Source of the DNA: Spirosoma spitsbergense DSM 19989
GTDB lineage: Bacteria > Bacteroidota > Bacteroidia > Cytophagales > Spirosomataceae
Direction: 5' to 3'
Assembly: GCF_000374085.1 (NCBI RefSeq)
Contig: NZ_KB893559.1
Coordinates: 73,316-137,315, forward strand
DNA: 64,000 nucleotides
Positions 17,055 through 25,080 of this stretch are shown here, piece after piece (positions within the stretch are counted from its first letter, which is position 1; the number at the start of each line of letters is the position of its first letter). The notes beneath the pieces are model-generated. The model saw only the letters and a program-made list of their open reading frames with translations, searched no databases and was not told the origin of the DNA. A program made the position numbers and the translations under genes.

Positions 17055-17062
17055 CAAAGATA
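17055..17062 (-). promoter_or_regulatory. candidate -7 box for kdsD
   Basis: TATCTTTG on the minus strand matches TAnnTTTG, 57 bp from the start codon. A matching -33 TTG is not evident. Confidence 0.4.
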
Positions 17063-17105
17063 CGGGAAGCAGATAGAGTAAAGTAACTTTTGTACGATTT
17101 GTAGA

Positions 17106-19316
17106 ATGATGCAGGTTGATGAGTCGGTCCATACAACACTAAGAGATCGACTGAAAGAAATTTTTGGATATGGTCAGTTCCGGGGCGAACAGGAAGCTAT
17201 TATATATAGTATCCTGGCCGGACGTAACACGTTCGTTATTATGCCTACCGGGGCCGGCAAGTCGCTGTGCTATCAACTGCCTGCCATTGTCAGCGATGGC
17301 ACAGCCGTGGTTATTTCGCCCCTTATTGCCCTGATGAAAAATCAGGTCGATCAGTTGAACGCTTTTGGCATCAACGCTCAATTCCTGAATTCGACGCTCT
17401 CCAAGGCCGAGATGAACAAGGTCAAGAGAGACACGCTGAATGGGTCACTCAAGTTATTATACATTGCCCCGGAATCCCTGACGAAAGAAGAGAATTTGGA
17501 CTTTTTAAAGAAAGCCAACATCTCCTTTGTCGCTATTGATGAAGCACATTGTATTTCGGAGTGGGGGCACGACTTCCGGCCGGAGTATCGAAAAATAAGA
17601 GGCATAGTCGATAATATTGGTAATCTGCCCGTTATTGCCCTGACCGCAACGGCTACCCCCAAAGTACAGCAGGACATACAGAAAAACCTCCAGATGGAGG
17701 ATGCCAACCTGTATAAAACGTCGTTCAACCGCAAGAATCTGTACTACGAAATAAAACCAAAGGTCGACGCCAAAAAGCAACTCATAAAATACGTTAAGCA
17801 GAACAAAGGAAAGTCGGGTATCATCTATTGCCTGAGCCGGAAAACGGTAGAGGAAATTGCCGAACTGCTGAGTGTAAATGACGTGAAGGCACTCCCCTAC
17901 CACGCTGGTCTGGACCCCCAAACCCGGATGCACAATCAGGATGCCTTCCTGAACGAAGATGCCGACGTTATCTGCGCCACGATTGCTTTCGGCATGGGAA
18001 TCGACAAGCCCGATGTGCGCTTTGTGATTCACTACGATGCTCCTAAATCACTCGAAGGATATTATCAGGAAACGGGTCGTGCCGGACGTGATGGCCTGGA
18101 GGGCAATTGCCTGATGTTCTACAGCTACGATGACATCGTTAAACTGGAGAAGTTTAACAAAGACAAACCCGTTACCGAACGCGACAATGCCCGGCATCTG
18201 CTGGCCGAAATGGTTTCGTACTCGAATCTGGGCGTTTGCCGCCGTCGGCAGTTACTGGGGTACTTCGGCGAGTTCATGGATAAGGACTGTGGTTTCTGCG
18301 ATAACTGCATGAAACCAACGGAGAAACTGAAAGTACAGCATGAGGTAGTGCTGGCCTTACAAACGGTTTTGCAAACCGATCAGCGTTTTGATGTCACTCA
18401 CCTGGCCGATGTATTGACCGCTACGCATAATCAGTACGTTACCAGCTATGAGCATGACCGGCTGGCCGTATATGGCAAGGGGCGCGAGTTTAGCGAGGAC
18501 GGCAATTACTGGTGCTCGCTCATCAAGCAGATTGCCATCTATGGATACCTCGAAAAAGATGTCGACAATTATGGAATCCTGAAAGTATCGCCGAAGGGGA
18601 TGAATTACATCGAAGACCCCTACCCGGTTACGCTGGCAAAAGACCATGACTATGCACAGCTCAGCGCCGATACGAAGGACGATGACGATAAAGATTCGAC
18701 ATCAAATGGCGGTGGCGTAGCCTATGACGAAGAGTTACTTGGCCTGCTGAAAGCCCTTCGCAAAAAGATTGCTAAAGAAAAGAACCTTCCTCCCTACGTA
18801 ATCTTCCAGGAAACATCCATGGAAGAGATGGCCACCACATACCCTACCACGCGCGAAGAAATGGCGCAGATCAACGGAGTGGGTATGGGTAAAGTTCAGA
18901 AATTTGGACGGCCATTTGTTGATCTGATTGCCAAGTATGTGGAGGATAATGAGATTGAAACGGCTCAGGACGTAGTCGTTAAATCGACCGTAAACAAATC
19001 GAAAGTCAAGATTTTTATCATCCAGCAGATCGATCGCAAAGTTGACTTAGATGAAATCGCCGAAGCGAAATCATTGTTGATGGAAGACCTGATGGAAGAG
19101 ATTGAACATATCTGTTATTCTGGCACACGGCTCAACCTTGATTACTACATCAATCAGGTGATGGACGAGGACCGGCAGGACGAGATTTTCGACTACTTTA
19201 TGCGGGCTGACAGTGACAATATCGCTATCGCTCTGCGCGAGTTCGGGGGCGACGATTTTACAGAACAGGATCTACGACTGATGCGTATCAAATTCCTGTC
19301 GGAAGTAGCTAATTAA
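17106..19316 (+). CDS. recQ: ATP-dependent DNA helicase RecQ
   Basis: 736 residues, with an alternative ATG three bases in. Motif 0 FGYGQFRGEQEAI, Walker A MPTGAGKSLCYQLP, Walker B/DExH IDEAHCISEWGHDFRPEYRK, motif III ALTATATP and motif VI QETGRAGRDG are all present. The RecQ-C zinc site CRRRQLLGYFGE...CGFCDNC is at about 378-400, followed by a winged helix, an acidic linker (DTKDDDDKDS) and an HRDC domain at about 540-620. The extra C-terminal 110 residues are longer than E. coli RecQ but usual in Bacteroidota. A 3'-5' helicase for recombination and fork repair. Confidence 0.95.
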   Translation: MMQVDESVHTTLRDRLKEIFGYGQFRGEQEAIIYSILAGRNTFVIMPTGAGKSLCYQLPAIVSDGTAVVISPLIALMKNQVDQLNAFGINAQFLNSTLSKAEMNKVKRDTLNGSLKLLYIAPESLTKEENLDFLKKANISFVAIDEAHCISEWGHDFRPEYRKIRGIVDNIGNLPVIALTATATPKVQQDIQKNLQMEDANLYKTSFNRKNLYYEIKPKVDAKKQLIKYVKQNKGKSGIIYCLSRKTVEEIAELLSVNDVKALPYHAGLDPQTRMHNQDAFLNEDADVICATIAFGMGIDKPDVRFVIHYDAPKSLEGYYQETGRAGRDGLEGNCLMFYSYDDIVKLEKFNKDKPVTERDNARHLLAEMVSYSNLGVCRRRQLLGYFGEFMDKDCGFCDNCMKPTEKLKVQHEVVLALQTVLQTDQRFDVTHLADVLTATHNQYVTSYEHDRLAVYGKGREFSEDGNYWCSLIKQIAIYGYLEKDVDNYGILKVSPKGMNYIEDPYPVTLAKDHDYAQLSADTKDDDDKDSTSNGGGVAYDEELLGLLKALRKKIAKEKNLPPYVIFQETSMEEMATTYPTTREEMAQINGVGMGKVQKFGRPFVDLIAKYVEDNEIETAQDVVVKSTVNKSKVKIFIIQQIDRKVDLDEIAEAKSLLMEDLMEEIEHICYSGTRLNLDYYINQVMDEDRQDEIFDYFMRADSDNIAIALREFGGDDFTEQDLRLMRIKFLSEVAN

Positions 19317-19317
19317 A

Positions 19318-19381
19318 AGGAGTGAGTAGTGAGGAGCCATCCGGCAAAAACAAACCGGATGGCTCCTCACTACTCACTCCT
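19318..19381. repeat. 27-bp perfect inverted repeat between recQ and purD
   Basis: Arms 19318-19344 and 19355-19381 are perfectly complementary over 27 bp (left arm starts AGGAGTGAGTAGTGAGGAGC) with a 10-nt A-rich loop. It lies just after the recQ stop and ends 8 nt before the purD ATG. No U-run follows. It can act as a transcript 3' end protector or weak terminator, and would also place the purD start right at the foot of a long stem. Confidence 0.85.
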
Positions 19382-19389
19382 CACTAAAG

Positions 19390-20676
19390 ATGAACATACT
19401 TATACTGGGGTCGGGTGGACGAGAACACGCCTTTGCGTGGAAACTAGCACAAAGCCCATTGTGTGACACGTTGTTTGTTGCGCCGGGCAATGCCGGCACA
19501 ACACAGGTAGCCACCAATTTGCCCATTTCCTACAATGACTATCCGGCAGTAGCGAAAGCCGTTCGGGATAAAAACATAGCGCTGCTGATTATTGGTCCGG
19601 AAGAGCCGCTAGTGAAAGGAATCGTCGATTTTCTGCGGCAACAACCTGATTTAGCCGACCTCCGCATCGTTGGGCCAAACGCACAGGGTGCGCAGCTGGA
19701 GGGCAGCAAGGATTTCTCCAAGCAGTTTATGCAGCGGCACGGCATACCGACGGCTGCCTCACGTACCTTTACCATAGACAGCCTGCAGGAAGGGCTGGAC
19801 TATCTGCAAACGCACGTGCTGCCGGTTGTACTGAAAGCAGATGGCCTGGCGGCCGGTAAGGGCGTTATCATTGCCGAAACGGTAGCAGAAGCCCAGGCAA
19901 CCCTGAATGACATGCTTGCCGGTCAGCGGTTTGGTGATGCGGGCAGCAAAGTCGTAATTGAGCAGTTCTTACGGGGTATCGAGCTATCCGTATTTGTGCT
20001 GACCGACGGGGTAAGCTATAAAATTCTCCCCGAAGCAAAAGATTACAAACGCATTGGCGAAGAAGATACCGGCCCCAATACCGGTGGTATGGGGGCGGTG
20101 TCGCCGGTTGTATTTGCCAGCCCTTCCTTCCTGCAAAAGGTAGAAGAGAAAGTGGTGAAGCCTACCTTGCTGGGCTTGCAGCAGGATGGTATTCACTACC
20201 AGGGTTTTATTTTCGTAGGCTTGATGAAGGTAAATGGTGAGCCGTTCGTTATCGAGTACAATACCCGTATGGGAGACCCGGAAACGGAGGTAGTCCTGCC
20301 CCGTATTCAAAATGATTTTGTTGAATTGATGGTGGCTACCGCCGATGGTGAACTCGACAAAATCCCCATGCGCATATCTCCCCAAACGGCCGTTACAACA
20401 GTACTGGTATCGGGCGGTTATCCCGGTGAATACGCTACGGGTAAAATCATTTCCGACCTGGAGCGTTTAGAGGATATAATGGTGTTCCACGGCGGAACGC
20501 TCAGTAAAAATGGACAGGTATTAACCAATGGTGGTCGGGTTATGGCCATAACGGCGCAGGCAAACTCGCTCGAAAATGCCGTCAGGAAGTCGCAGGAAGC
20601 GGCCCGGATGGTGCAATTTGAAGGAAAACAGTACCGTAAAGACATCGGGGTTGACCTGATTCGGTACGCAGACTAG
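19390..20676 (+). CDS. purD: phosphoribosylamine-glycine ligase
   Basis: 428 residues, standard PurD length. Starts MNILILGSGGREHAFAWKLA. ATP-grasp features are VLKADGLAAGKGVIIAET, GMGAVSPVVF, and the metal and substrate site FVIEYNTRMGDPETEVVLPR. Catalyses ATP-dependent joining of 5-phosphoribosylamine and glycine, the second step of de novo purine synthesis. Other purine genes here (PurF-like at 25832, purB at 53868) are not adjacent, so the pathway is scattered. The start codon lies 8 nt past a 27-bp hairpin. Confidence 0.96.
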   Translation: MNILILGSGGREHAFAWKLAQSPLCDTLFVAPGNAGTTQVATNLPISYNDYPAVAKAVRDKNIALLIIGPEEPLVKGIVDFLRQQPDLADLRIVGPNAQGAQLEGSKDFSKQFMQRHGIPTAASRTFTIDSLQEGLDYLQTHVLPVVLKADGLAAGKGVIIAETVAEAQATLNDMLAGQRFGDAGSKVVIEQFLRGIELSVFVLTDGVSYKILPEAKDYKRIGEEDTGPNTGGMGAVSPVVFASPSFLQKVEEKVVKPTLLGLQQDGIHYQGFIFVGLMKVNGEPFVIEYNTRMGDPETEVVLPRIQNDFVELMVATADGELDKIPMRISPQTAVTTVLVSGGYPGEYATGKIISDLERLEDIMVFHGGTLSKNGQVLTNGGRVMAITAQANSLENAVRKSQEAARMVQFEGKQYRKDIGVDLIRYAD

Positions 20677-20689
20677 ATTATGAGCTACG

Positions 20690-20771
20690 AGTTATGAAGG
20701 ATAACGAGCCGCCCATGCGGTACAACACCAGCGTACACTAATTCATAATTCATCACTCATAATTCATAACG
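20690..20771. repeat. spacer of 7-nt ATTCATA-type words
   Basis: Contains ATTCATA-ATTCATC-ACTCATA-ATTCATA at 20740-20768, a 7-nt period, and TATGAGCTACGAGTTATGAA at 20690-20710, which is complementary in type, so the RNA can fold. Lies between purD and the RicT gene. Confidence 0.65.
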
Positions 20772-20780
20772 ATAGAACTT

Positions 20781-21977
20781 ATGAGTTGTAAATCATGTGC
20801 CACCGGCGGATGTGGAACCCAGAAAGGGGCATCTGACGGGGAGAAAACGGCTACAGCCGGATGCGGAAGTGGTGGTTGTAGTACGGGGGGCTGTAATAAA
20901 TTGAATTCATTTGACTGGTTGAGCGACGTGGCTATGCCCGGCATGAACCGCTACGATGTCGTTGAAGTAAAGTTTAAGGGTGGTCGGAAAGAGTACTACC
21001 GGAACGTGCATCAGCTCGACCTGACTACGGGCGATTATGTGGTGGTAGAAATGCCCTCTGGTTTTCACATCGGGGCCGTATCGCTCCAGGGAGAACTGGT
21101 ACGACTGCAAGTGAAAAAGCGGGCGGTAAAAATTAATGACGATACAAAGGTCATCCATCGCATTGCGACCCAGAAGGACATGGACCGCCATGAACAGGCC
21201 GTTTTGCGTGACCTTCCTGCCCTTTACCGCTCCCGTGAAATCAGCCGTGAACTGAAACTGAACATGAAACTCTCCGACGTTGAGTTTCAGTCCGACAATA
21301 CCAAAGCCACGTTTTATTATTCGTCCGAAGAACGGGTCGATTTCCGGGAACTAATAAAGATGCTGGCCGGTGAGTTTAAGGCCCGGATCGAAATGCGGCA
21401 GATTAGTCTCCGTCAGGAGGCCGGTCGGTTGGGTGGTATTGGCTCCTGCGGGCGCGAACTGTGCTGCTCTACCTGGTTAACGGACTTCAAGAACATTGCC
21501 ACCTCGGCAGCCCGCTATCAAAACCTGTCCCTGAATCCGGCCAAACTATCCGGGCAGTGTGGCCGGCTGAAGTGCTGCCTGAACTACGAGCTTGATACGT
21601 ACATGGATGCCCTGCGCGACATCCCAACCATCGAGAAGCCACTGGAAACGCAGAAAGGGCGGGCTTACCTGCAAAAAACCGATATCTTTCGCAAGCAGAT
21701 GTGGTTTGGTTACGGGTCTGAAAGTACCTGGCATCCATTGCCAATTGCCCGCGTGCTTGAGATCGTCGATTTGAATAAAAGAGGTATCATCCCCGAGTCG
21801 TTTGACGTGTTGACGCCTATTGGCGAGAAGGAGCACCTTACAGCGGCAACGCTCAACAGTGACTTGCAGAAACTGGATGCCAAATACACATCCCGGTCAG
21901 GCAAGAAAAAGAAGAAGCCACGGGGTCCGGAGGGGGGTTCGCCCCGCCCCGCGCCTACCAGTAAGCCATCCTCTTAA
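20781..21977 (+). CDS. ricT: PSP1/RicT-family protein with Cys-rich N-terminus
   Basis: 398 residues. The first 40 residues are a Cys/Gly-rich tract (CKSCATGGCGTQ, GCGSGGCSTGGC). The conserved PSP1 core follows: DVVEVKFKGGRKEYYRN, FYYSSEERVDFRELIKML, IEMRQISLRQEAGRLGGIG, and the signature cysteines CGRELCCSTWL and CGRLKCCLNYE. It ends in a Lys-rich and Pro-rich tail. In Bacillus, RicT (YaaT) forms a complex with RicA and RicF that carries Fe-S clusters and affects RNase Y; the role in Bacteroidota is not established. The N-terminal Cys tract is longer than in Bacillus RicT and could bind metal. A terminator follows at 21983. Confidence 0.85.
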   Translation: MSCKSCATGGCGTQKGASDGEKTATAGCGSGGCSTGGCNKLNSFDWLSDVAMPGMNRYDVVEVKFKGGRKEYYRNVHQLDLTTGDYVVVEMPSGFHIGAVSLQGELVRLQVKKRAVKINDDTKVIHRIATQKDMDRHEQAVLRDLPALYRSREISRELKLNMKLSDVEFQSDNTKATFYYSSEERVDFRELIKMLAGEFKARIEMRQISLRQEAGRLGGIGSCGRELCCSTWLTDFKNIATSAARYQNLSLNPAKLSGQCGRLKCCLNYELDTYMDALRDIPTIEKPLETQKGRAYLQKTDIFRKQMWFGYGSESTWHPLPIARVLEIVDLNKRGIIPESFDVLTPIGEKEHLTAATLNSDLQKLDAKYTSRSGKKKKKPRGPEGGSPRPAPTSKPSS

Positions 21978-21982
21978 TAAAC

Positions 21983-22015
21983 AACCCCGGCCCTATAAGG
22001 TCGGGGTTTTGTTTT
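21983..22015 (+). terminator. rho-independent terminator of ricT
   Basis: AACCCCGGCC-CTATAA-GGTCGGGGTT (one G-T pair) followed by TTGTTTT. Confidence 0.85.
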
Positions 22016-22033
22016 ATCGTTTGCCTGCCCGTC

Positions 22034-23020
22034 TCAGAAATCGCCGGAGTAAAAGGGACTGAACACGTAGTAGGTGCTATCCCGTTTGGCCCGTTTGGGT
22101 GCCGTCTGGATATAGAGCACGTAACGGGCTTTTCGGTCGGGCCCATCGGCCCACTCATCGAAGGGCCGTTCGCGGGTATAGAGTTTGTCCACTTCCCGAA
22201 CGTGCATATCCGTTATCTGCTTTTCATCCACCCGAATACCATTAACGAATAGTTCAATGTCCTTCCGGTACTCGTCGTAAAGCCGCAGGTGTTCATTTTT
22301 TGTTCGCTCCACAAACGCCAGTTTGTTGTGGAAAAAAGTTGCTTCCAACAGTTTATTCATCGAAAACGTACCAGAGTGGCCTAGTGGAAAGTCAGATACG
22401 GCATTGGCCTGCATAAACTGTTTCCATCGCTCCCGCACGGCATCCTGCTCTTGTGTTTTATGCGTTGTGCTGATGAATACACGGTAAGTTTCTGGATAGG
22501 CTTCAGCGCCGGGCATGTCGGTCCATTTCTGGTAAATGAATAGATCAGCTACCTCCTCAAACGTCAGCGACGACAATGATTCAGCCGACGCAGGGCTACC
22601 ATTGATGAATAGTTTCGTCTGACCGACTTCGACCGCTTTGATTGACAGGTGGTTATTGCGGATACATAAAACTTCAGGATAGCGGCTTACTGACATAACC
22701 GTTACCTTCCGCCCGTTGATTAGCTGAGTTTTATCGAAGGTGGGTAACGAAGCCATTCGCCACCAGGGCTTATTCGGCTTCTCAAGTTCTGCCGCCAACA
22801 CACGGGTGGCGTTAGTAAGCGAGAAGGGAGGAATGTCACGCTTAACGAACTCACGATCATCGTCCGTTTGACTATGCCGACAGGCCATGGCCATAGCCCC
22901 CATCAACAACATCCATATTCCGTACCGCCAGCAGGCAAAAGAGCCGGAACGCTGCCCATTCATCATCCCCACGCGCTGACGAAGACCGGGGTCACTAAAC
23001 TGGTTGGTAAAGGCGTACAT
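22034..23020 (-). CDS. BlaR1-associated C-terminal fragment or split ORF, putative lipoprotein
   Basis: 328 residues. The first 25 residues (TNQFSDPGLRQRVGMMNGQR) match the juxtamembrane motif that normally ends the peptidase part of M56/BlaR1 proteins, and a membrane segment WRYGIWMLLMGAMAMAC follows, exactly as inside a full-length M56 protein. The remainder (residues 60-328) is a soluble region of unknown fold with short strand-rich stretches (LFINGSPASAESL, ELFVNGIRVDEKQI). The frame is closed by a TGA ten codons upstream of the ATG, 121 bp after the end of the M56 gene. It looks like the C-terminal half of an M56 protein separated from its peptidase half. Confidence 0.55.
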   Translation of the reverse strand: MYAFTNQFSDPGLRQRVGMMNGQRSGSFACWRYGIWMLLMGAMAMACRHSQTDDDREFVKRDIPPFSLTNATRVLAAELEKPNKPWWRMASLPTFDKTQLINGRKVTVMSVSRYPEVLCIRNNHLSIKAVEVGQTKLFINGSPASAESLSSLTFEEVADLFIYQKWTDMPGAEAYPETYRVFISTTHKTQEQDAVRERWKQFMQANAVSDFPLGHSGTFSMNKLLEATFFHNKLAFVERTKNEHLRLYDEYRKDIELFVNGIRVDEKQITDMHVREVDKLYTRERPFDEWADGPDRKARYVLYIQTAPKRAKRDSTYYVFSPFYSGDF

Positions 23021-23141
23021 AAGCTCAGTTATCTTCAGTGGTATAAATCAACAGTGCCGAAACAAACGATTCTTTTTTAGCCGGGTTGGTTGTACTGCAA
23101 TTTCTTAACAACAGTATACAGTTGGTTTACTTTTTTACGTC

Positions 23142-23996
23142 TCAGCATTTCTCACTTGCGGATTTATTGAGCATGCGGGAGTTCAGCTGCGACTTACTGA
23201 AATGATTGGTAACTGTCGATTGCCCGGCCGATAAACTTACTTTTACCAGATTGTATTGGTAGGCTCTGGCATCGACACCCTCGGCAAGTACGGTTTGATC
23301 GGCGCTGAACTCAAGCGTTTGGTGTAGCAGGTGACGAAACAGATAAGCCGCCGGGTTAAACCAGAAAAGAATACACACTAGCTCAGCCCCCAGCATATCC
23401 AGACTATGCTGCTCCCGAACGTGGACCCGTTCGTGCCGAAGAATCTGCTCCAGTTCATCGGATGTATGGCGGTCAGGATTGAGTACTACCCAGTTGAAAA
23501 ACGAGAAAGGCGAGGTTACGGCATCATTCCGTACCAGCGTAAAATCTTCGTACGGTTCATGCACCGACTGACGGATTAACCTTCCGAGTGAGATCAGTTG
23601 CACACCCAATCGAATGAACAGTACCAAACCAACCGCTGCGTACATCAGCAAAAATACCATTGGCCACGACCACTTGACAGTAGCAGCCTGATGTTGAAAA
23701 GCCGGGTAGGTACCCCGATTGGGAAATGTGATTGTTACCTCTGGTTTTGGCGTGTCTACATCCGAGAGGATTTTCGGTACGAATACCTGAGCTGTGCGGT
23801 GCATGACGGTTCGCACGGGCTGCGGTCGCCAGTCGGGCAGTTCGAGCAGGGGTAGCAGCAGGGTAGCCAGTATCCCCAGCCAAAGCACCAGCCGGTTGGT
23901 TCTGAAAAACGTTTCGCGCCGGAGTAACACGTAGTACGCGAAACTAATAACGGCCAACAGCGCATTGACCAAAACGACATAACGAAGCGTTTCCAT
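23142..23996 (-). CDS. M56-family (BlaR1/MecR1-like) membrane metallopeptidase
   Basis: 284 residues. Transmembrane helices at about 5-25, 37-52, 113-133 and near 200-220. The zinc peptidase motif HERVHVREQHSLD (HExxH) is followed by the distal Glu region LEFSADQTVL. In BlaR1-type systems this domain is activated by an external signal and leads to cleavage of the partner repressor BlaI, whose homologue is encoded next door. It ends abruptly after NHFSKSQLNSRMLNK, about where full-length members continue into another membrane helix and a sensor domain. That missing part appears as the next ORF (22034-23020). Downstream of blaI with 121 bp between. Confidence 0.8.
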   Translation of the reverse strand: METLRYVVLVNALLAVISFAYYVLLRRETFFRTNRLVLWLGILATLLLPLLELPDWRPQPVRTVMHRTAQVFVPKILSDVDTPKPEVTITFPNRGTYPAFQHQAATVKWSWPMVFLLMYAAVGLVLFIRLGVQLISLGRLIRQSVHEPYEDFTLVRNDAVTSPFSFFNWVVLNPDRHTSDELEQILRHERVHVREQHSLDMLGAELVCILFWFNPAAYLFRHLLHQTLEFSADQTVLAEGVDARAYQYNLVKVSLSAGQSTVTNHFSKSQLNSRMLNKSASEKC

Positions 23997-24038
23997 TTTA
24001 CAAAAAAGTCATTAGTGATCACCAGGTAGCCATTCGAT

Positions 24039-24087
24039 GGTCATTGATAGTCATTGATAATTGAACGAAAAACGACTATCAATGACC
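24039..24087. repeat. inverted repeat of TCATTGATAG words in blaI-blaR spacer
   Basis: GGTCATTGATAGT (24039-24051) is perfectly complementary to ACTATCAATGACC (24075-24087). TCATTGATAG/TCATTGATAA repeats in tandem at 24041-24060. It sits inside the presumed blaI-blaR transcript. The same words recur upstream of purB (55262-55311). Confidence 0.75.
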
Positions 24088-24117
24088 GTTAAATAACCAA
24101 CAATGACTACTGAATGA

Positions 24118-24477
24118 CTACTTTTTCTCAATCATAGCCAGGATTTCCCGAAGCTCTTCGGCCGAAATTTTCTCGTTCTGAGCGAAATAACTCACCAGGT
24201 TTTTATACGAGTTATCGAAATACTCGTCGACCACTTTTTTCAGCACAAACTTGTTCTGGTAGGCTTCCTTACTGATAATGGGGTAATACTCGTGCGTGTT
24301 TCCGTACGCCTTGTGGCCGATGTACCCTTTTTCTTCGAGGTTACGGACAATGGTGGAGACGGTATTATAGTGCAGCGGAGGATTGGTAAACTGCGGAACC
24401 ATATCTTTTACGTAGCCCTGTTCCATCTTCCAGAGCACCTGCATTACTTCTTCTTCTTTGGCGGTTAGTTTTTCCAT
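24118..24477 (-). CDS. blaI: BlaI/MecI/CopY-family repressor
   Basis: 119 residues, typical size. Winged helix at about 1-70 (KLTAKEEEVMQVLWKMEQGY, HYNTVSTIVRNLEEKGYIGH) and a C-terminal dimerisation helix region (LVSYFAQNEKISAEELREI). Represses its own unit and is normally inactivated by the M56 protease encoded next. A good promoter (24482-24511, minus strand) overlaps a GTTTGCAAAC palindrome and an AAACTA-N6-TAGTTT inverted repeat, both candidate operators. The regulon in Bacteroidota is rarely known; beta-lactam resistance should not be assumed because no beta-lactamase is nearby. Confidence 0.9.
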   Translation of the reverse strand: MEKLTAKEEEVMQVLWKMEQGYVKDMVPQFTNPPLHYNTVSTIVRNLEEKGYIGHKAYGNTHEYYPIISKEAYQNKFVLKKVVDEYFDNSYKNLVSYFAQNEKISAEELREILAMIEKK

Positions 24478-24481
24478 AAAA

Positions 24482-24511
24482 CAAATCTAAAACTATTTAT
24501 ATCGTTTGCAA
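24482..24511 (-). promoter_or_regulatory. blaI promoter (Bacteroidota type)
   Basis: Minus strand: TTG at 24511-24509, 19-nt spacer, TAGATTTG at 24489-24482, which fits TTG-N19-21-TAnnTTTG. It leaves only a few bases before the blaI ATG (24477), so the transcript may be leaderless or nearly so. Confidence 0.6.
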
Positions 24512-24527
24512 ACTATTTGAGTAGTTT
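24504..24527. promoter_or_regulatory. candidate BlaI operator
   Basis: GTTTGCAAAC (24504-24513) is a perfect palindrome, overlapped by AAACTA-TTTGAG-TAGTTT (24510-24527). A further AAACTATTT lies at 24491-24499. The cluster covers the -33 region of blaI and lies just upstream of the gldH promoter. Confidence 0.5.
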
Positions 24528-24535
24528 TTTAGCAT

Positions 24536-24566
24536 TTGAAAAGCCAACCGCCCCGTCGTAGCTTTG
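24536..24566 (+). promoter_or_regulatory. gldH promoter (Bacteroidota type)
   Basis: TTG at 24536-24538, 20-nt spacer, TAGCTTTG at 24559-24566, an exact match to the Bacteroidota sigma-A consensus. The gldH ATG is at 24591. Confidence 0.7.
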
Positions 24567-24590
24567 TGTCTAAATTTGTGGGGGATGTTT

Positions 24591-25067
24591 ATGAAACAGC
24601 TGGCACTCGTAATACTATTGGCATTGGCAATCGTCGGTTGCGACACAAACGCGGTTTATAAAGAGTATACGGACATAGAGGATGGGAAGTGGTACATCAA
24701 AAATGCACCATCGTTCACCTTTGACATCAAAGACGCGTCAATCCCCTACAATATTTATTATAACCTCCGCAACAGCCTGTCTTACGGGTATTATAATCTC
24801 TATCTGACCCGGTATCTGCGTGATTCTACGGGCAGAGAGCTGGAATCCCGGCTGGATGAGCTGATCCTGATGGACCCCAAAACGGGGAAGCCAAACGGCG
24901 ATGGTATCGGTGATATTTTCGACCATAAGTTTCTGATGAAACGCAATTACCGTTTCCCGAAACCCGGTCAGTATACCATGCAGATTCGTCAATATATGCG
25001 ACAGGACCCGTTGCTCAATGTCCTTAGCGTGGGAATTACCGTAGAAAAAGCGGGTACAGCCAATTAA
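24591..25067 (+). CDS. gldH: gliding motility lipoprotein GldH
   Basis: 158 residues from the ATG at 24591, chosen because it starts the signal peptide MKQLALVILLALAIVGC, whose lipobox AIVGC directs lipidation. The mature sequence (YTDIEDGKWYIKNAPSFTFD; YNIYYNLRNSLSYGYYNLYL; then MDPKTGKPNGDGIGDIFDHK) matches the GldH family. GldH is required for gliding and type IX secretion in Flavobacterium johnsoniae and is thought to sit with GldI and GldJ at the outer membrane or periplasm. It is followed 13 bp later by a PAP2 phosphatase gene, probably co-transcribed. Divergent from blaI. Confidence 0.9.
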   Translation: MKQLALVILLALAIVGCDTNAVYKEYTDIEDGKWYIKNAPSFTFDIKDASIPYNIYYNLRNSLSYGYYNLYLTRYLRDSTGRELESRLDELILMDPKTGKPNGDGIGDIFDHKFLMKRNYRFPKPGQYTMQIRQYMRQDPLLNVLSVGITVEKAGTAN

Positions 25068-25080
25068 TCCGATCAAGAAA

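Noticed and set aside
24118-24477. Beta-lactam resistance locus
   Set aside because: BlaI and BlaR1-like proteins are present, but no beta-lactamase or penicillin-binding protein gene is near, so resistance is not supported.
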